Shown here one piece after another: positions 51,867 to 61,519 of a DNA stretch of 64,000 nt; within the stretch, counting starts at the first letter, position 1; every line of letters begins with the position of its first letter. The position numbers and the translations under genes are program-made. The notes beneath the pieces are model-generated. The model saw only the letters and a program-made list of their open reading frames with translations, made no database searches and had not been told where the DNA came from. The stretch is from an uncultured Clostridia bacterium (GTDB taxonomy: Bacteria; Bacillota; Clostridia; Oscillospirales; Acutalibacteraceae): assembly GCA_947166625.1 (NCBI GenBank), contig CAMVEX010000006.1:1-64000 (forward strand). The letters are read 5' to 3'.

Positions 51867-52802
51867 TTATTTGTCAAGCTTGACGGTAATGCTTTCACCG
51901 TCGCTGTAAAGATAAACATTGCCGCATATATCGGTGCGGTAGATTTTATCCGTAAATGATGACAGAGCATTTAATACTGCCTCGTGGGGATGGCCGTAAT
52001 CGTTGCCGGCTCCCACGGAAATAATACAGTAAACGGGGCTGATAGCGCTGAGAAACCCGGGGCTCGATGAGCTTGACGAGCCGTGATGGCCCACTTTGAG
52101 CACGTCGCTCCTTATATCCGCTCCGGAATTTACAATATCGGTTTCTTCCCGCTCTTCCGCGTCCCCCGTAAAGAGAAAACTTCTCTTGCCGTATTTGATC
52201 TTCATCACCAGAGAGAGGTCGTTATGATTATCCGTAAGCTCGTTGACGGGGCCGACCGTAACGACCTGCGCGCCGCCGAGTTCAAAAGAATCCCCCGGCA
52301 GAGGGGTGATTATCCCGGCGCCGCAATCATCCACCGATCTGATAAGCGAGCCGTAGGCAGCGGTATCGGGAATGAGCTCCGGGGGAACGGACGGCATAAT
52401 TACCGTTGAGGGTGTGAATTCATCAATGACCGCGGACATAGATCCGATATGGTCGGAATGAAAATGAGAGCAGACGACATAATCGAGCTTTTTTACGCCC
52501 ACGGAACGAAGGTAGCCGATAACCCTTTCGGAGTAAACGCTCTCGCCCGCGTCGATGAGCATGGTCCTGCCGTCGCAGACAATAAAGGAGCAATCCCCCT
52601 GCCCCACATCAAGGCAGGTGATCCCAATGCCTTCAAGATCTGCCGCGGACGATCCGCTGCTTTGGAGCGTATTCTCAAGGCCGCTGAAAACACCGTCGCC
52701 GTCAATTATATACCAAAGCCCGAAAACCGCCGCAATAAGCAAAGCGGCGGCAACAGCGGCAATTATTATTCTCTTGGCTTTACCTCTTGTTTTTTCCGCC
52801 AT
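51867..52802 (-). CDS. Membrane-anchored MBL-fold hydrolase, ComEC C-terminal-like
   Basis: A 311-residue protein with one N-terminal membrane span (IIIAAVAAALLIAAVFGLWYI) and a metallo-beta-lactamase domain outside. GITCLDVGQGDCSFI, CSHFHSDHIGS (HxHxDH), FTGDAEEREE and KVGHHGSS match the DNA-binding competence protein ComEC's C-terminal nuclease-type domain, here stand-alone. It could be a surface nuclease or phosphodiesterase. The start MAEKTRG has AGAGG before it; the gene overlaps the ygiQ-type gene by 23 nt. Confidence 0.87.
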   Translation of the reverse strand: MAEKTRGKAKRIIIAAVAAALLIAAVFGLWYIIDGDGVFSGLENTLQSSGSSAADLEGIGITCLDVGQGDCSFIVCDGRTMLIDAGESVYSERVIGYLRSVGVKKLDYVVCSHFHSDHIGSMSAVIDEFTPSTVIMPSVPPELIPDTAAYGSLIRSVDDCGAGIITPLPGDSFELGGAQVVTVGPVNELTDNHNDLSLVMKIKYGKRSFLFTGDAEEREETDIVNSGADIRSDVLKVGHHGSSSSSSPGFLSAISPVYCIISVGAGNDYGHPHEAVLNALSSFTDKIYRTDICGNVYLYSDGESITVKLDK

Positions 52803-54621
52803 TTTTCCTCTTTCCGTTCGCGGCTCCGTGAGGCTTTGCGGGAGGCACAAGGCAATTTTGCCCGTAGCCTATCAGATCTCTGCGGCCCGCTTTTATCAGC
52901 GCCTCGCGCACCGCGTTTGCGTTTTTGGGATCGTAATATTGGAGAAGGGCCCTCTGAAGCGATTTCTCATGCGGATTTTTTTCGGCATACACTTCTTTTA
53001 ATGTGTAAGGATCGAGCCCCGTGTAATACATACAGGTCGAAACGGTCCCCGGAGTGGGGTAAAAATCCTGGACCTGCTCGGGCCTTATGCCCATTTTTTT
53101 GAGAAATACGGCAAGCTCAACAGCTTCTTTCATCGTGCTCCCCGGATGGGACGACATCAGGTAAGGAACGAGATACTGCTCCTTGCCCGCCTTTCCGCTG
53201 AGGGAAAAATATTTCTTTGAAAACTCGATATATGCCTCGATATGCGGCTTGCCCATTTTATCGAGCACAAACGCGGAGCAATGCTCGGGCGCGACCTTGA
53301 GCTGACCGCTGACATGATGTTTCACAAGCTCTCTGAGAAATGTATCATCACTGTCGCAGAGCAGATAATCATATCTGATGCCGGAGCGCACAAACACCTT
53401 TTTGACCCCCGGCAGATTTCTCACGCTGCGCAGGATATCGAGATATTCGCTGTGATCCGCTTTGAGATTGGGACAGGGCTCGGGAGCAAGGCAATGCCTG
53501 CCTTTGCAAAGGCCTCTCTGCTCCTGACCGTCGCACGAAGGGCGCCTGAAATTCGCGGTCGGCCCGCCGATGTCGTGAATATATCCCTTGAAATCGGGAA
53601 GAGAGGTCAAAAGCCCGGCTTCTTTGATAATGGACTCTTTGCTTCTGGCGGTGATATACCGCCCCTGATGGAAGGCAAGCGAGCAGAAATTACAGCCGCC
53701 GAAGCAGCCTCTGTTGTGCGCTATGGAAAAGCGCACCTCTTCTATACCGGGCACGCCGCCATCCTTCTCATACATGGGATGATATGTTCTCTCGTAAGGA
53801 AGGGCGTAAACCGCGTCGAGCTCTGCGGTCGAGAGCGGCATCGCCGGGGGATTCTGCACGAGCATCCTGCTGCCGTGCTTCTGCTTTATCGCTTTGCCTC
53901 TGAAAAAATCCTGCTCATCCTGCTGGATCCTGCAAGATACGGCATATTCTTTTTTGGAATTAACAACATTCTCGTAAGACGGGCATTCCGCGCCGGAATA
54001 AGGCGTTTCGCGTACATCCACAGCATAGCAGGTCCCTTTGATATCTCTCATCTGAGAAATATCCTCGCCCGCATCAAGCCTTTCGGCGATTTCAAGGATC
54101 GAGCGCTCGCCCATACCGAAAGAAAGCAGATCCGCGCCCGAATCAAAAAGAATCGAGCGCCTGATTTTATCATCCCAGTAATCATAATGGGCAAATCGCC
54201 GCAGCGACGCCTCGAGCCCGCCGATTATGACGGGTATTTTACCGTATGCCTCACGGATCTTGTTACAGTAAACTATAACGGCTCTGTCGGGCCGCAGACC
54301 GGTTTTGCCGCCGGGCGAATAAAAATCCCTGCTCCTCGGTTTTTTGGCGACGGTATAATGGGCGACCATGGAATCTATATTGCCGCCGGACACCATAAAG
54401 CCGAGACGGGGCCTGCCGAAGCGTTTGAAATCATCGGCGGTTTTCCAGCCCGGCTGAGCAAGCACGGCGACCCTGAAGCCTGCGTTTTCAAGCACTCTTG
54501 TAATTATCGCGGCACCGAAGGAGGGATGATCCACATAAGCGTCTCCGCTGACATAGACAAAATCGACCTCATCCCATCCCCGGGCAAGCATATCTTCTTT
54601 TGTTACGGGTAAAAAACTCAT
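52780..54621 (-). CDS. YgiQ-family radical SAM protein
   Basis: A 613-residue protein of the UPF0313/YgiQ family. The radical SAM cluster motif is GCFGGCNFCSLAFHQGR near residue 310 (CxxxCxxC), preceded by an N-terminal B12-type fold-like region (DEVDFVYVSGDAYVDHP). A lysine- and glycine-rich C-terminal tail ends the protein. The reaction is unknown. It lies 13 nt after ftsK and overlaps the MBL gene, so the three are co-transcribed. Confidence 0.9.
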   Translation of the reverse strand: MSFLPVTKEDMLARGWDEVDFVYVSGDAYVDHPSFGAAIITRVLENAGFRVAVLAQPGWKTADDFKRFGRPRLGFMVSGGNIDSMVAHYTVAKKPRSRDFYSPGGKTGLRPDRAVIVYCNKIREAYGKIPVIIGGLEASLRRFAHYDYWDDKIRRSILFDSGADLLSFGMGERSILEIAERLDAGEDISQMRDIKGTCYAVDVRETPYSGAECPSYENVVNSKKEYAVSCRIQQDEQDFFRGKAIKQKHGSRMLVQNPPAMPLSTAELDAVYALPYERTYHPMYEKDGGVPGIEEVRFSIAHNRGCFGGCNFCSLAFHQGRYITARSKESIIKEAGLLTSLPDFKGYIHDIGGPTANFRRPSCDGQEQRGLCKGRHCLAPEPCPNLKADHSEYLDILRSVRNLPGVKKVFVRSGIRYDYLLCDSDDTFLRELVKHHVSGQLKVAPEHCSAFVLDKMGKPHIEAYIEFSKKYFSLSGKAGKEQYLVPYLMSSHPGSTMKEAVELAVFLKKMGIRPEQVQDFYPTPGTVSTCMYYTGLDPYTLKEVYAEKNPHEKSLQRALLQYYDPKNANAVREALIKAGRRDLIGYGQNCLVPPAKPHGAANGKRKNGGKNKR

Positions 54622-54634
54622 AAGCTAAGATAAA

Positions 54635-57600
54635 TCAATAATCTTCATCATCGGAAAAATCCGCATCTTCGGCAAAAATATCGTCAACATTTATGAGGGG
54701 ATCCGTATAATCATCATCGTCAAAATAATCATCATCGCTTTCAGCCGGCGAGTCGGAAACGGTGTCATCTTCGATTTCATCGACCCCGATGTCTATTTCT
54801 TCGGGAGGATCCGTATCGTTTTCACCTATCTCCGCCTCATCCAGAGAGACCTCGACGGGAATATCCGCCGTGACGGGAATAACCGGCATCAAGCCGTCCT
54901 CTCCACCTTCGTCATCCTCATATATATCGGCGAATCCGTCATCCTCCTCCGGCTTCATATCAGGCTCTTCCGTGGCATTATTATCCGGGGTTTCTTCCTC
55001 TTCATAATCATCTTCAAATTCATCTTCATCCTCGATGATATCGGCAAAATCACCCGCGCTGTCATCTTCATCAAAATCTCCGGTTTCGACAGCTTCGATA
55101 TCATCAAGCTCTTCCTCTTCTTCGGAATTATCAATATCATTGAAGCTCATCTGGACATTATGATCGGATTTGCCGCCCTGCGCGAGCGCCTGCCTCTCAT
55201 ACCATTCCTGAGCGGAAATGAGGACCTGCCTGGGTTTCGCGCCCTCGGAGGCGCCGACGATCCCCGTTTCTTCAAGCTGATCCATAACTCTGGAGGCTCT
55301 CGCATAGCCGAGCTTGAGCTTCTTTTGAAGCATTGTGGTCGAAGCCTGACCCGCCTGAATGACGACCTCCGCCGCCTGATTATACATCGGGTCAAGTATA
55401 TCGTCGCCTTCGGCATCGGCGCCGTGTTTGCCCTCGGCCTCGGCGGCTTTCGCGTCGATTTCACGCATGATCTCGTCGCTGTATTCGGCGGGAGTCTGCG
55501 ATTTGATATGATTAACTATTCTCTCAACTTCATCATCCGCGATATAGCAGCCCTGAATTCTGGTCGGAGCGCTTGCGCCGACGGGGGCGAAGAGCATATC
55601 GCCGTTACCGAGAAGTTTCTCGGCGCCGCCTCTGTCAAGGATGATCCTCGAATCCATCAGCGATGAAACATAGAGGGCGATCCTCGAGGGGATATTCGCT
55701 TTGATAAGACCGGTAATTACGTCGGCGGTAGGTCTTTGGGTGGCAATAACAAGATGGATACCCGCCGCGCGCGCCATCTGGGCGAGGCGGCATATCGAAT
55801 CCTCGACCTCTTTGGGCGAGGTCATCATCAGATCGGAAAGCTCGTCTATGAATATAACGATACGGTGCATTTTTTCCATATCGTCTCTGCCTGAGCAGAG
55901 TTTATTGAAGCCGTCGATTTCCCTCACGCCGTGCTCGGCAAAGAGTTTATAGCGCTTCTCCATCTCGCTGACAGCCCAGCCGAGAGCGCCCGCCGCCTTA
56001 CGCGGATTTGAAACAACGGGGATCTCAAGATGGGCGATCCCGTTATAAACGGTAAACTCGACCTGCTTGGGGTCTATCATCACAAGGCGCACCTCATCGG
56101 GAGAGGCATTGTAAAGGATGGAAACGATCATAGAATTAAGGCATACGGACTTACCGGAGCCCGTGGTACCCGCAACGAGCAGATGAGGCATTTTGGCGAT
56201 ATCCGCGAGAATGAGTCTGCCCGTGATATCCTTACCCAGAGCAACGCTCAGCTTGCTCTTTGAGCCGGCGCGTCTGTATTCATCGGTATCTATCATTTCG
56301 CGCATCGTAACGGTGGATTTTGCCTCGTTTGGCACCTCGATACCTATGGCGGATTTACCGGGTATGGGCGCTTCGATTCTGACGCTTCTCGCCGCAAGCC
56401 GCAGCGCTATATCATCCGAAAGGGATGTGATTTTGGAAATGCGCACGCCCGCATCGGGCACAAGCTCATATCTTGTAACCGAAGGGCCTCTCACGATATT
56501 GGTTATCTCGGCTCTGATCTTGAAGCTGTCAAGAGTTCCTATGAGTTTATTTGCGCCCTGTCTCTGCCTGTCCTCGATATTGACGGCGGACTCATAATTA
56601 TGAGGAAGCTCGAGCAGGTCTATGGGCGGAAGCATATATTTCTCGGAAGTTACGCGTATCTCTCCGTTTTCGGAGGGCTCGGGCTGCTTCTTTTCGGCAG
56701 GTTCGGGCTTCTCCGCTTTGGGCTTTTTGCGTTTATCTTTCTTTGCCGGGGTTTCGGGTACTTCAACCGATTGAGCCGCATTTGCCGCCGCCTGAGCAAC
56801 GGTAAGCGAAGCGGGCACCGCCGCAACAGCCTGACCCGCGGTCTGAACAACAGCGGGCATCGAAGGCTCTGCGAGGGTATCGACCGCTGCGCCTGCGCCG
56901 GGCAGTTTTATCGAAATATCGCTCCCCGAGTTAAACTCCGAAGGCGACGGGTGATTTTCTTCTTTATTATCCGTGATCGAGGGCGGAGTTTTGGCTCTGC
57001 GCCTTGATTCCTCAAGGAGGGCTTTTTCGGCTTCTTCCTCTTCTCTGAGCCTTTGCTCCTCTTCCATGGCCTCTCTCTCAAGCCTTCTCTGCTCACGCTC
57101 GGCGGCCTTACGCGAATAATCCTCTTTGCCTTTTTTGCCCGCTTTAGCAAAGAAACGGACAATGCCGGGAATCGTGATGCCGGTCATAAACATAAAGGCG
57201 GCAAAGGCGAGAATTATAACGGAGATAAGGGCGCCCGTCCTGCCGAAGAATTTGCCTGCGGCTCCGCCGACAAAAGCGCCGAGAGCCCCTCCGCTCCATT
57301 TGGAATTGGGATCGATCCAGACCTCATTCACCTGCTTGAGAAGCTCGGTATCCGTGATATAAGCCGCTTCTTTTGAAATAAGGTGGATAACCGACGAAAG
57401 GAATATGACAAATATTCCCGAAAAAACCACATTGACCGCCGCGCTTTTGACAGCTCTGTTTTTGGCGGTGGTGTAGCAAAGATAAAAGAAAATCAAAGGC
57501 ACTATAAATGCCGAAAAGCCGAAGGCTCCGAAAAGGGCATTGTGGATGACCTGCCATGCGCTTTCGCCCTCAACCAAAACTACGGCAAGGGTAAAAAGCC

Positions 57601-57826
57601 CCAGGCAGAAGAACGCTATCCCCGCGCCCTGTCTTTTGCCGAAGCTGTCATCCGCCGCGGTCTGCACACCGGCGGGCGCCGCCTTTGATTTGGCAGAGGA
57701 GCCCCCTGCCGCGGCGCGGGTCTGAGCCGGCTTTGACGCGGTCTTTTTAGGTATATCCGGCTCCTTCTTTTTTACGCTTTTTGAAGCGCCGGAAGGTTTC
57801 GCTGATTTTTTTGAGGTATTCGCCAC
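54635..57826 (-). CDS. ftsK: FtsK/SpoIIIE DNA translocase with long acidic C-terminal tail
   Basis: A 1063-residue protein. Four membrane spans lie between residues 70 and 215, followed by a charged linker. The motor domain has AGTTGSGKSVCLNS (Walker A) and IVIFIDELSDLMM (Walker B). The winged-helix gamma domain (IQAGQASTTMLQKKLKLGYARA) ends near residue 885. Usual FtsK proteins stop there; this one adds about 170 residues dense in Asp and Glu. The start is GTG with AGGGGG before it. The protein should pump chromosomal DNA through the division septum. Confidence 0.93.
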   Translation of the reverse strand: MANTSKKSAKPSGASKSVKKKEPDIPKKTASKPAQTRAAAGGSSAKSKAAPAGVQTAADDSFGKRQGAGIAFFCLGLFTLAVVLVEGESAWQVIHNALFGAFGFSAFIVPLIFFYLCYTTAKNRAVKSAAVNVVFSGIFVIFLSSVIHLISKEAAYITDTELLKQVNEVWIDPNSKWSGGALGAFVGGAAGKFFGRTGALISVIILAFAAFMFMTGITIPGIVRFFAKAGKKGKEDYSRKAAEREQRRLEREAMEEEQRLREEEEAEKALLEESRRRAKTPPSITDNKEENHPSPSEFNSGSDISIKLPGAGAAVDTLAEPSMPAVVQTAGQAVAAVPASLTVAQAAANAAQSVEVPETPAKKDKRKKPKAEKPEPAEKKQPEPSENGEIRVTSEKYMLPPIDLLELPHNYESAVNIEDRQRQGANKLIGTLDSFKIRAEITNIVRGPSVTRYELVPDAGVRISKITSLSDDIALRLAARSVRIEAPIPGKSAIGIEVPNEAKSTVTMREMIDTDEYRRAGSKSKLSVALGKDITGRLILADIAKMPHLLVAGTTGSGKSVCLNSMIVSILYNASPDEVRLVMIDPKQVEFTVYNGIAHLEIPVVSNPRKAAGALGWAVSEMEKRYKLFAEHGVREIDGFNKLCSGRDDMEKMHRIVIFIDELSDLMMTSPKEVEDSICRLAQMARAAGIHLVIATQRPTADVITGLIKANIPSRIALYVSSLMDSRIILDRGGAEKLLGNGDMLFAPVGASAPTRIQGCYIADDEVERIVNHIKSQTPAEYSDEIMREIDAKAAEAEGKHGADAEGDDILDPMYNQAAEVVIQAGQASTTMLQKKLKLGYARASRVMDQLEETGIVGASEGAKPRQVLISAQEWYERQALAQGGKSDHNVQMSFNDIDNSEEEEELDDIEAVETGDFDEDDSAGDFADIIEDEDEFEDDYEEEETPDNNATEEPDMKPEEDDGFADIYEDDEGGEDGLMPVIPVTADIPVEVSLDEAEIGENDTDPPEEIDIGVDEIEDDTVSDSPAESDDDYFDDDDYTDPLINVDDIFAEDADFSDDEDY

Positions 57827-57887
57827 TTAAATTTCCCCCTGTTATCTGAATTGTGAGCAACATTTATCCATTATGTTATAATAAATC

Positions 57888-57916
57888 ATTATAACACCCG
57901 AAAAAGAAAAATTCAA
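57888..57916 (-). promoter_or_regulatory. Predicted promoter of ftsK unit
   Basis: On the minus strand TTGAAT and TATAAT are 17 nt apart, about 60 nt before the GTG start. It is divergent from the sirtuin promoter. Confidence 0.78.
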
Positions 57917-57947
57917 TAATAAAGACAATATTTTGTGACTGTATGAG

Positions 57948-57976
57948 TTGAAAAATACAATTTGTAGTGATAAAAT
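57948..57976 (+). promoter_or_regulatory. Predicted promoter of the sirtuin gene
   Basis: TTGAAA and TAAAAT separated by 17 nt, with the expected transcript start about 12 nt before the ATG, next to the TTGAGG ribosome site. Confidence 0.7.
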
Positions 57977-57994
57977 CTTTTTGAGGTGACTTCA

Positions 57995-58717
57995 ATGGAA
58001 GATAAGATCGCAAGGCTCAACGAAATGATCGCCGAGAGTAATTCCATAGTTTTTTTCGGCGGAGCAGGCGTTTCGACAGAGAGCGGAATACCCGATTTCC
58101 GCTCCGCGGACGGCATATACATGATGAATTACAAATATCCGCCCGAGGAGATAATCAGCAGGAGTTTTTTTGACGCCCACCCCGTTGAATTTTTTGAATT
58201 TTACAAAAAATACTTCTACTATCCCGACGCGAAGCCGAATATCACCCATCTGAAGCTCGCGGAACTTGAGAGAGCGGGAAAGCTGAGCGCCGTGGTAACT
58301 CAGAATATTGACGGATTGCATACGGACGCGGGCAGCAAAACGGTCTATGAGCTTCACGGCTCGGTGCTTCGCAACTATTGCATGAAATGCTCAAAGAGCT
58401 ACACGATAGATTATGTGGTAAATTCGCAGGGGATCCCGAGATGCAGCTGCGGAGGGATCATAAAGCCCGATGTTGTGCTCTATGAAGAATCGCTTGACGA
58501 AGATGTTATCGGCGGCGCCGTTAAAGCCATTTCGGGCGCGGATATGCTCATAGTTGCCGGCACTTCGCTGAGAGTTTATCCCGCGGCGGGATTCATCAGA
58601 TATTTCAAGGGCAGGCATCTCGTTCTCATCAACCGCGATTCAACGGATATGGACGGGCTTTTCGGGCTCGTGATAAAAGGAAATCTCGGAGATGTGATGA
58701 GTATAATCACAATATAA
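57995..58717 (+). CDS. NAD-dependent protein deacylase, Sir2 family
   Basis: A 240-residue sirtuin. GGAGVSTESGIPDFRS binds NAD, TQNIDGLHTDAG contains the catalytic neighbourhood, and HGSVLRNYCMKC plus RCSCGG give the four zinc cysteines. The C-terminal part has GTSLRVYPAAG and LINRDSTD. The DFRSADGIY and catalytic His (ELHGS) are intact. It removes acyl groups from lysine using NAD; the target is unknown. The ATG at 57995 has GAGG 8 nt upstream. No terminator is visible before the next promoter. Confidence 0.94.
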   Translation: MEDKIARLNEMIAESNSIVFFGGAGVSTESGIPDFRSADGIYMMNYKYPPEEIISRSFFDAHPVEFFEFYKKYFYYPDAKPNITHLKLAELERAGKLSAVVTQNIDGLHTDAGSKTVYELHGSVLRNYCMKCSKSYTIDYVVNSQGIPRCSCGGIIKPDVVLYEESLDEDVIGGAVKAISGADMLIVAGTSLRVYPAAGFIRYFKGRHLVLINRDSTDMDGLFGLVIKGNLGDVMSIITI

Positions 58718-58727
58718 TGAAAATATA

Positions 58728-58756
58728 TTGATATATTTTTGCCGAAGTGATATAAT
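58728..58756 (+). promoter_or_regulatory. Predicted promoter of the glycerol-3-phosphate oxidation operon
   Basis: TTGATA and TATAAT with 17-nt spacing. A leader of about 54 nt follows, ending in GCGGAGG before the ATG at 58817. Confidence 0.78.
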
Positions 58757-58816
58757 CTATTTTCAGACGGCAAGTCGAAGTGTGTAAGTCAAAATAAAAA
58801 AGCGGAGGTTCGATTT

Positions 58817-60247
58817 ATGATCTATGACGCAGCAATTATCGGCGCAGGCGTTTCGGGAGCTTTTATCGCCCGCGAGCTGAGCCGCTACGATATTAAAATT
58901 GCGCTGCTCGAAAAATGCAATGATCCCGCTACGGGGACGTCAAAGGCAAATTCGGGAATAGTTCATTCGGGATTTGACGCCGTTCCCGGCACTCTGAAAG
59001 CAAAGCTCAATGTCAAAGGGACAGCTCTCATGCCCAAGGTCTGCAAAGAGCTGAATGTTCCCTTCAAGCAGCTCGGCTCACTCCTCGCGGCATTTTCGGA
59101 TGAGGAAATCAAAACTCTCGAAATGCTCAAAGAAAGAGGCGAGAAAAACGGCGTTGAAGGGCTCGAGATCTATGATTCAAAGAAGCTTCACGAGCTTGAG
59201 CCGATGGTAAACGAAAGCGCCGTCGCCGCTCTCTGGGCTCCGAGCGCCGGTATAGTATGCCCGTATGAGCTGACCATAGCCGCCACGGAAAATGCGGTTG
59301 AAAACGGAGCGGAATTCATCAGGAATTTCAAGGTGACCTCAATTGAGCATGACGGCTCGGTATTCACCGTTTCAAGCGGCGAAAACTCCGTAAAAGCCAA
59401 ATATGTGATAAACGCGGCAGGCGTTTACTGCGACGAGATCGCCGCCATGATAGGCGATAATTCGATCCATACCATTGTGCGCAAGGGCGAATATATGCTC
59501 TGCGACAAATCGGCAGGCAAGACGGTCGGCCGCACCATTTTCCAATGCCCGACAAAAATGGGCAAGGGAGTGCTCGTAACTCAGACGGTTGACGGAAACC
59601 TGCTCATCGGCCCGAGCGCAACGGATATAGACGAAAAAGATAATACAGACACTACCTCAGACACGCTCTCCGCAATTCTGGAGAAGGCGAAAAAGACCGT
59701 ACCCACCCTGACTACAAGGGATGTCATCACCTCATTCGCAGGTCTGAGGGCTCATCTTGAATGCGACGATTTCATTATTGAAAAAAGCAGCGCAAACGAT
59801 AAATTCATCAATGTAGCCGGAATAGAATCTCCCGGCCTTTCATCCGCTCCGGCAATAGGTCTTTATGTCGCGGATATGATAGTTTCCGAGTGCGGAGCAA
59901 AAGAAAAAGAGAACTTCAATCCCGAGAGAAAAGCGCCGGTCCGCTTCAGAAATATGACTAACGAAGAGCGCAAAGCGCTGGTCGAAAAAAATCCCGCTTA
60001 CGGCAGGATAATATGCAGATGCGAAACCGTCACCGAGGGCGAGATCATTGACGCCATCAGAGCCCCTGCCGGCGCGAGAGACGTTGACGGAGTCAAGAGA
60101 AGGACCCGAGCGGGTATGGGCAGATGCCAGGGCGGATTCTGCGGCTCAAAGGTGGTCGAGCTTCTCGCAAAAGAGCTCGGAACGGAGATCAACGAGATAA
60201 CAAAATTCGGCGGAGACTCAAAAATAATCTATGAGAGAACAAAGTGA
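58817..60247 (+). CDS. Anaerobic glycerol-3-phosphate dehydrogenase-type FAD oxidase with BFD domain
   Basis: A 476-residue flavoprotein. The N-terminal FAD motif AAIIGAGVSGAFIARELSR, KANSGIVHSGFDA and the AGLRAHLECDDF segment fit the GlpA/GlpO-like DAO fold. The C-terminal 90 residues are a BFD-like [2Fe-2S] domain with cysteines in RIICRCETV and GRCQGGFCG. In clostridia this protein acts with the two following genes to oxidise glycerol-3-phosphate to dihydroxyacetone phosphate. The substrate is inferred from the gene set. Confidence 0.87.
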   Translation: MIYDAAIIGAGVSGAFIARELSRYDIKIALLEKCNDPATGTSKANSGIVHSGFDAVPGTLKAKLNVKGTALMPKVCKELNVPFKQLGSLLAAFSDEEIKTLEMLKERGEKNGVEGLEIYDSKKLHELEPMVNESAVAALWAPSAGIVCPYELTIAATENAVENGAEFIRNFKVTSIEHDGSVFTVSSGENSVKAKYVINAAGVYCDEIAAMIGDNSIHTIVRKGEYMLCDKSAGKTVGRTIFQCPTKMGKGVLVTQTVDGNLLIGPSATDIDEKDNTDTTSDTLSAILEKAKKTVPTLTTRDVITSFAGLRAHLECDDFIIEKSSANDKFINVAGIESPGLSSAPAIGLYVADMIVSECGAKEKENFNPERKAPVRFRNMTNEERKALVEKNPAYGRIICRCETVTEGEIIDAIRAPAGARDVDGVKRRTRAGMGRCQGGFCGSKVVELLAKELGTEINEITKFGGDSKIIYERTK

Positions 60248-60261
60248 GAGGAGGAACTGCA

Positions 60262-61515
60262 ATGCTTAATTACGATATAGTCGTTGTGGGCGGAGGCCCC
60301 GCAGGTATGGCGGCTGCCATAAAGGCCAAAGAATGCGGCGTTGACAGCATACTCATTCTCGAAAGAGCCGAAACTCTCGGCGGAATTCTCGAGCAGTGTA
60401 TTCATACCGGATTCGGTTTGCAGTATTTCGGCGAACAGCTTTCCGGCCCCGAATACGCTGACAGATTCATTGAGCAGGTCAACGCTCTTGAAATAGAGTA
60501 TAAGACGGACACCATGGTCCTCGATATCACGGAGGATAAGACGGTATATGCCGTAAATAAAAAAGACGGAATGCTTGAAATAAAAGCAAAATCCGTGATC
60601 CTCGCAATGGGATGCCGCGAGAGACCGAGGGGCGCTCTCAACATAGCGGGCACAAGAGCCTCCGGCATAATGACCGCAGGCACCGCTCAAAAATATGTAA
60701 ATATAGACGGATATATGCCCGGCAAAAAGGTTGTTATACTCGGCTCGGGCGATATAGGTCTGATCATGGCGCGCCGTATGACCCTTGAGGGCGCGAAGGT
60801 TGAATGCGTCTGCGAGCTTATGCCCTATTCAAGCGGCCTTACAAGAAACATAGTCCAGTGCCTTGAAGATTTTGATATTCCCCTTTATCTGAGCACGACC
60901 GTAATCGATATCCACGGCAAAGACAGAGTTACGGGAGTTACGATAGCAAGCGTTGACGAAAACAGAAAGCCGATCCCCGGCTCCGAGAGATACATTGAGT
61001 GCGACACTCTGCTGCTCTCCGTCGGCCTTATCCCCGAAAACGAGCTTACGAAAAATATCGGGATCGGTCTTGACAGAGTGACCAACGGCGCGGTGGTGGA
61101 TGAATACAGGCAGACCGATCATGAAGGAATTTTTGCCTGCGGCAATGTGCTTCACGTCCACGACCTGGTCGATTTTGTAACGCAGGAGAGCCAGATCGCA
61201 GGCGAAGGCGCCGCAAAATATGTCAAGGGCGAAAAGAGCGAGCCCGAATATATCTTTGCCAAGGGAATCGGCGCGGTGAGATATATCGTTCCCCAAAAGA
61301 TAAATATCAAAAACGATGGCGATGTCAAGCTGTTTTTCAGGGTAGGCTCGACATTCAAAAACGCCACGGTAAAGGTTTCATACAACGGCGGCGAAATCAT
61401 CAGCCGCAAGCGCCCGAGGCTGGCGCCCGGCGAAATGGAAAATGTGACGATCAAAAACAGTATGCTCCGGGAATTCTCCGAGGGCGGAACTATCGAAATA
61501 ACGGTGGAGGCGTGA
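60262..61515 (+). CDS. NAD(P)/FAD-dependent oxidoreductase, partner of glycerol-3-phosphate dehydrogenase
   Basis: A 417-residue pyridine-nucleotide-disulfide-type oxidoreductase. DIVVVGGGPAGMAAAIKA binds FAD, KVVILGSGDIGLIMAR binds NAD(P), and GIFACGNVLHVHDLVD is the late FAD segment. It lacks the redox-active CxxC pair. Placed between the GlpA-like and DUF1667 proteins, it probably passes electrons from glycerol-3-phosphate to NAD or another carrier. The start at 60262 has GAGGAGG upstream; the GTG frame start overlaps the preceding gene. Confidence 0.87.
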   Translation: MLNYDIVVVGGGPAGMAAAIKAKECGVDSILILERAETLGGILEQCIHTGFGLQYFGEQLSGPEYADRFIEQVNALEIEYKTDTMVLDITEDKTVYAVNKKDGMLEIKAKSVILAMGCRERPRGALNIAGTRASGIMTAGTAQKYVNIDGYMPGKKVVILGSGDIGLIMARRMTLEGAKVECVCELMPYSSGLTRNIVQCLEDFDIPLYLSTTVIDIHGKDRVTGVTIASVDENRKPIPGSERYIECDTLLLSVGLIPENELTKNIGIGLDRVTNGAVVDEYRQTDHEGIFACGNVLHVHDLVDFVTQESQIAGEGAAKYVKGEKSEPEYIFAKGIGAVRYIVPQKINIKNDGDVKLFFRVGSTFKNATVKVSYNGGEIISRKRPRLAPGEMENVTIKNSMLREFSEGGTIEITVEA

Positions 61516-61519
61516 AATC

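Noticed and set aside
53242-54612. Plus-strand ORF of 456 aa
   Set aside because: It is fully antisense to the YgiQ-family radical SAM gene, whose motifs are clear.
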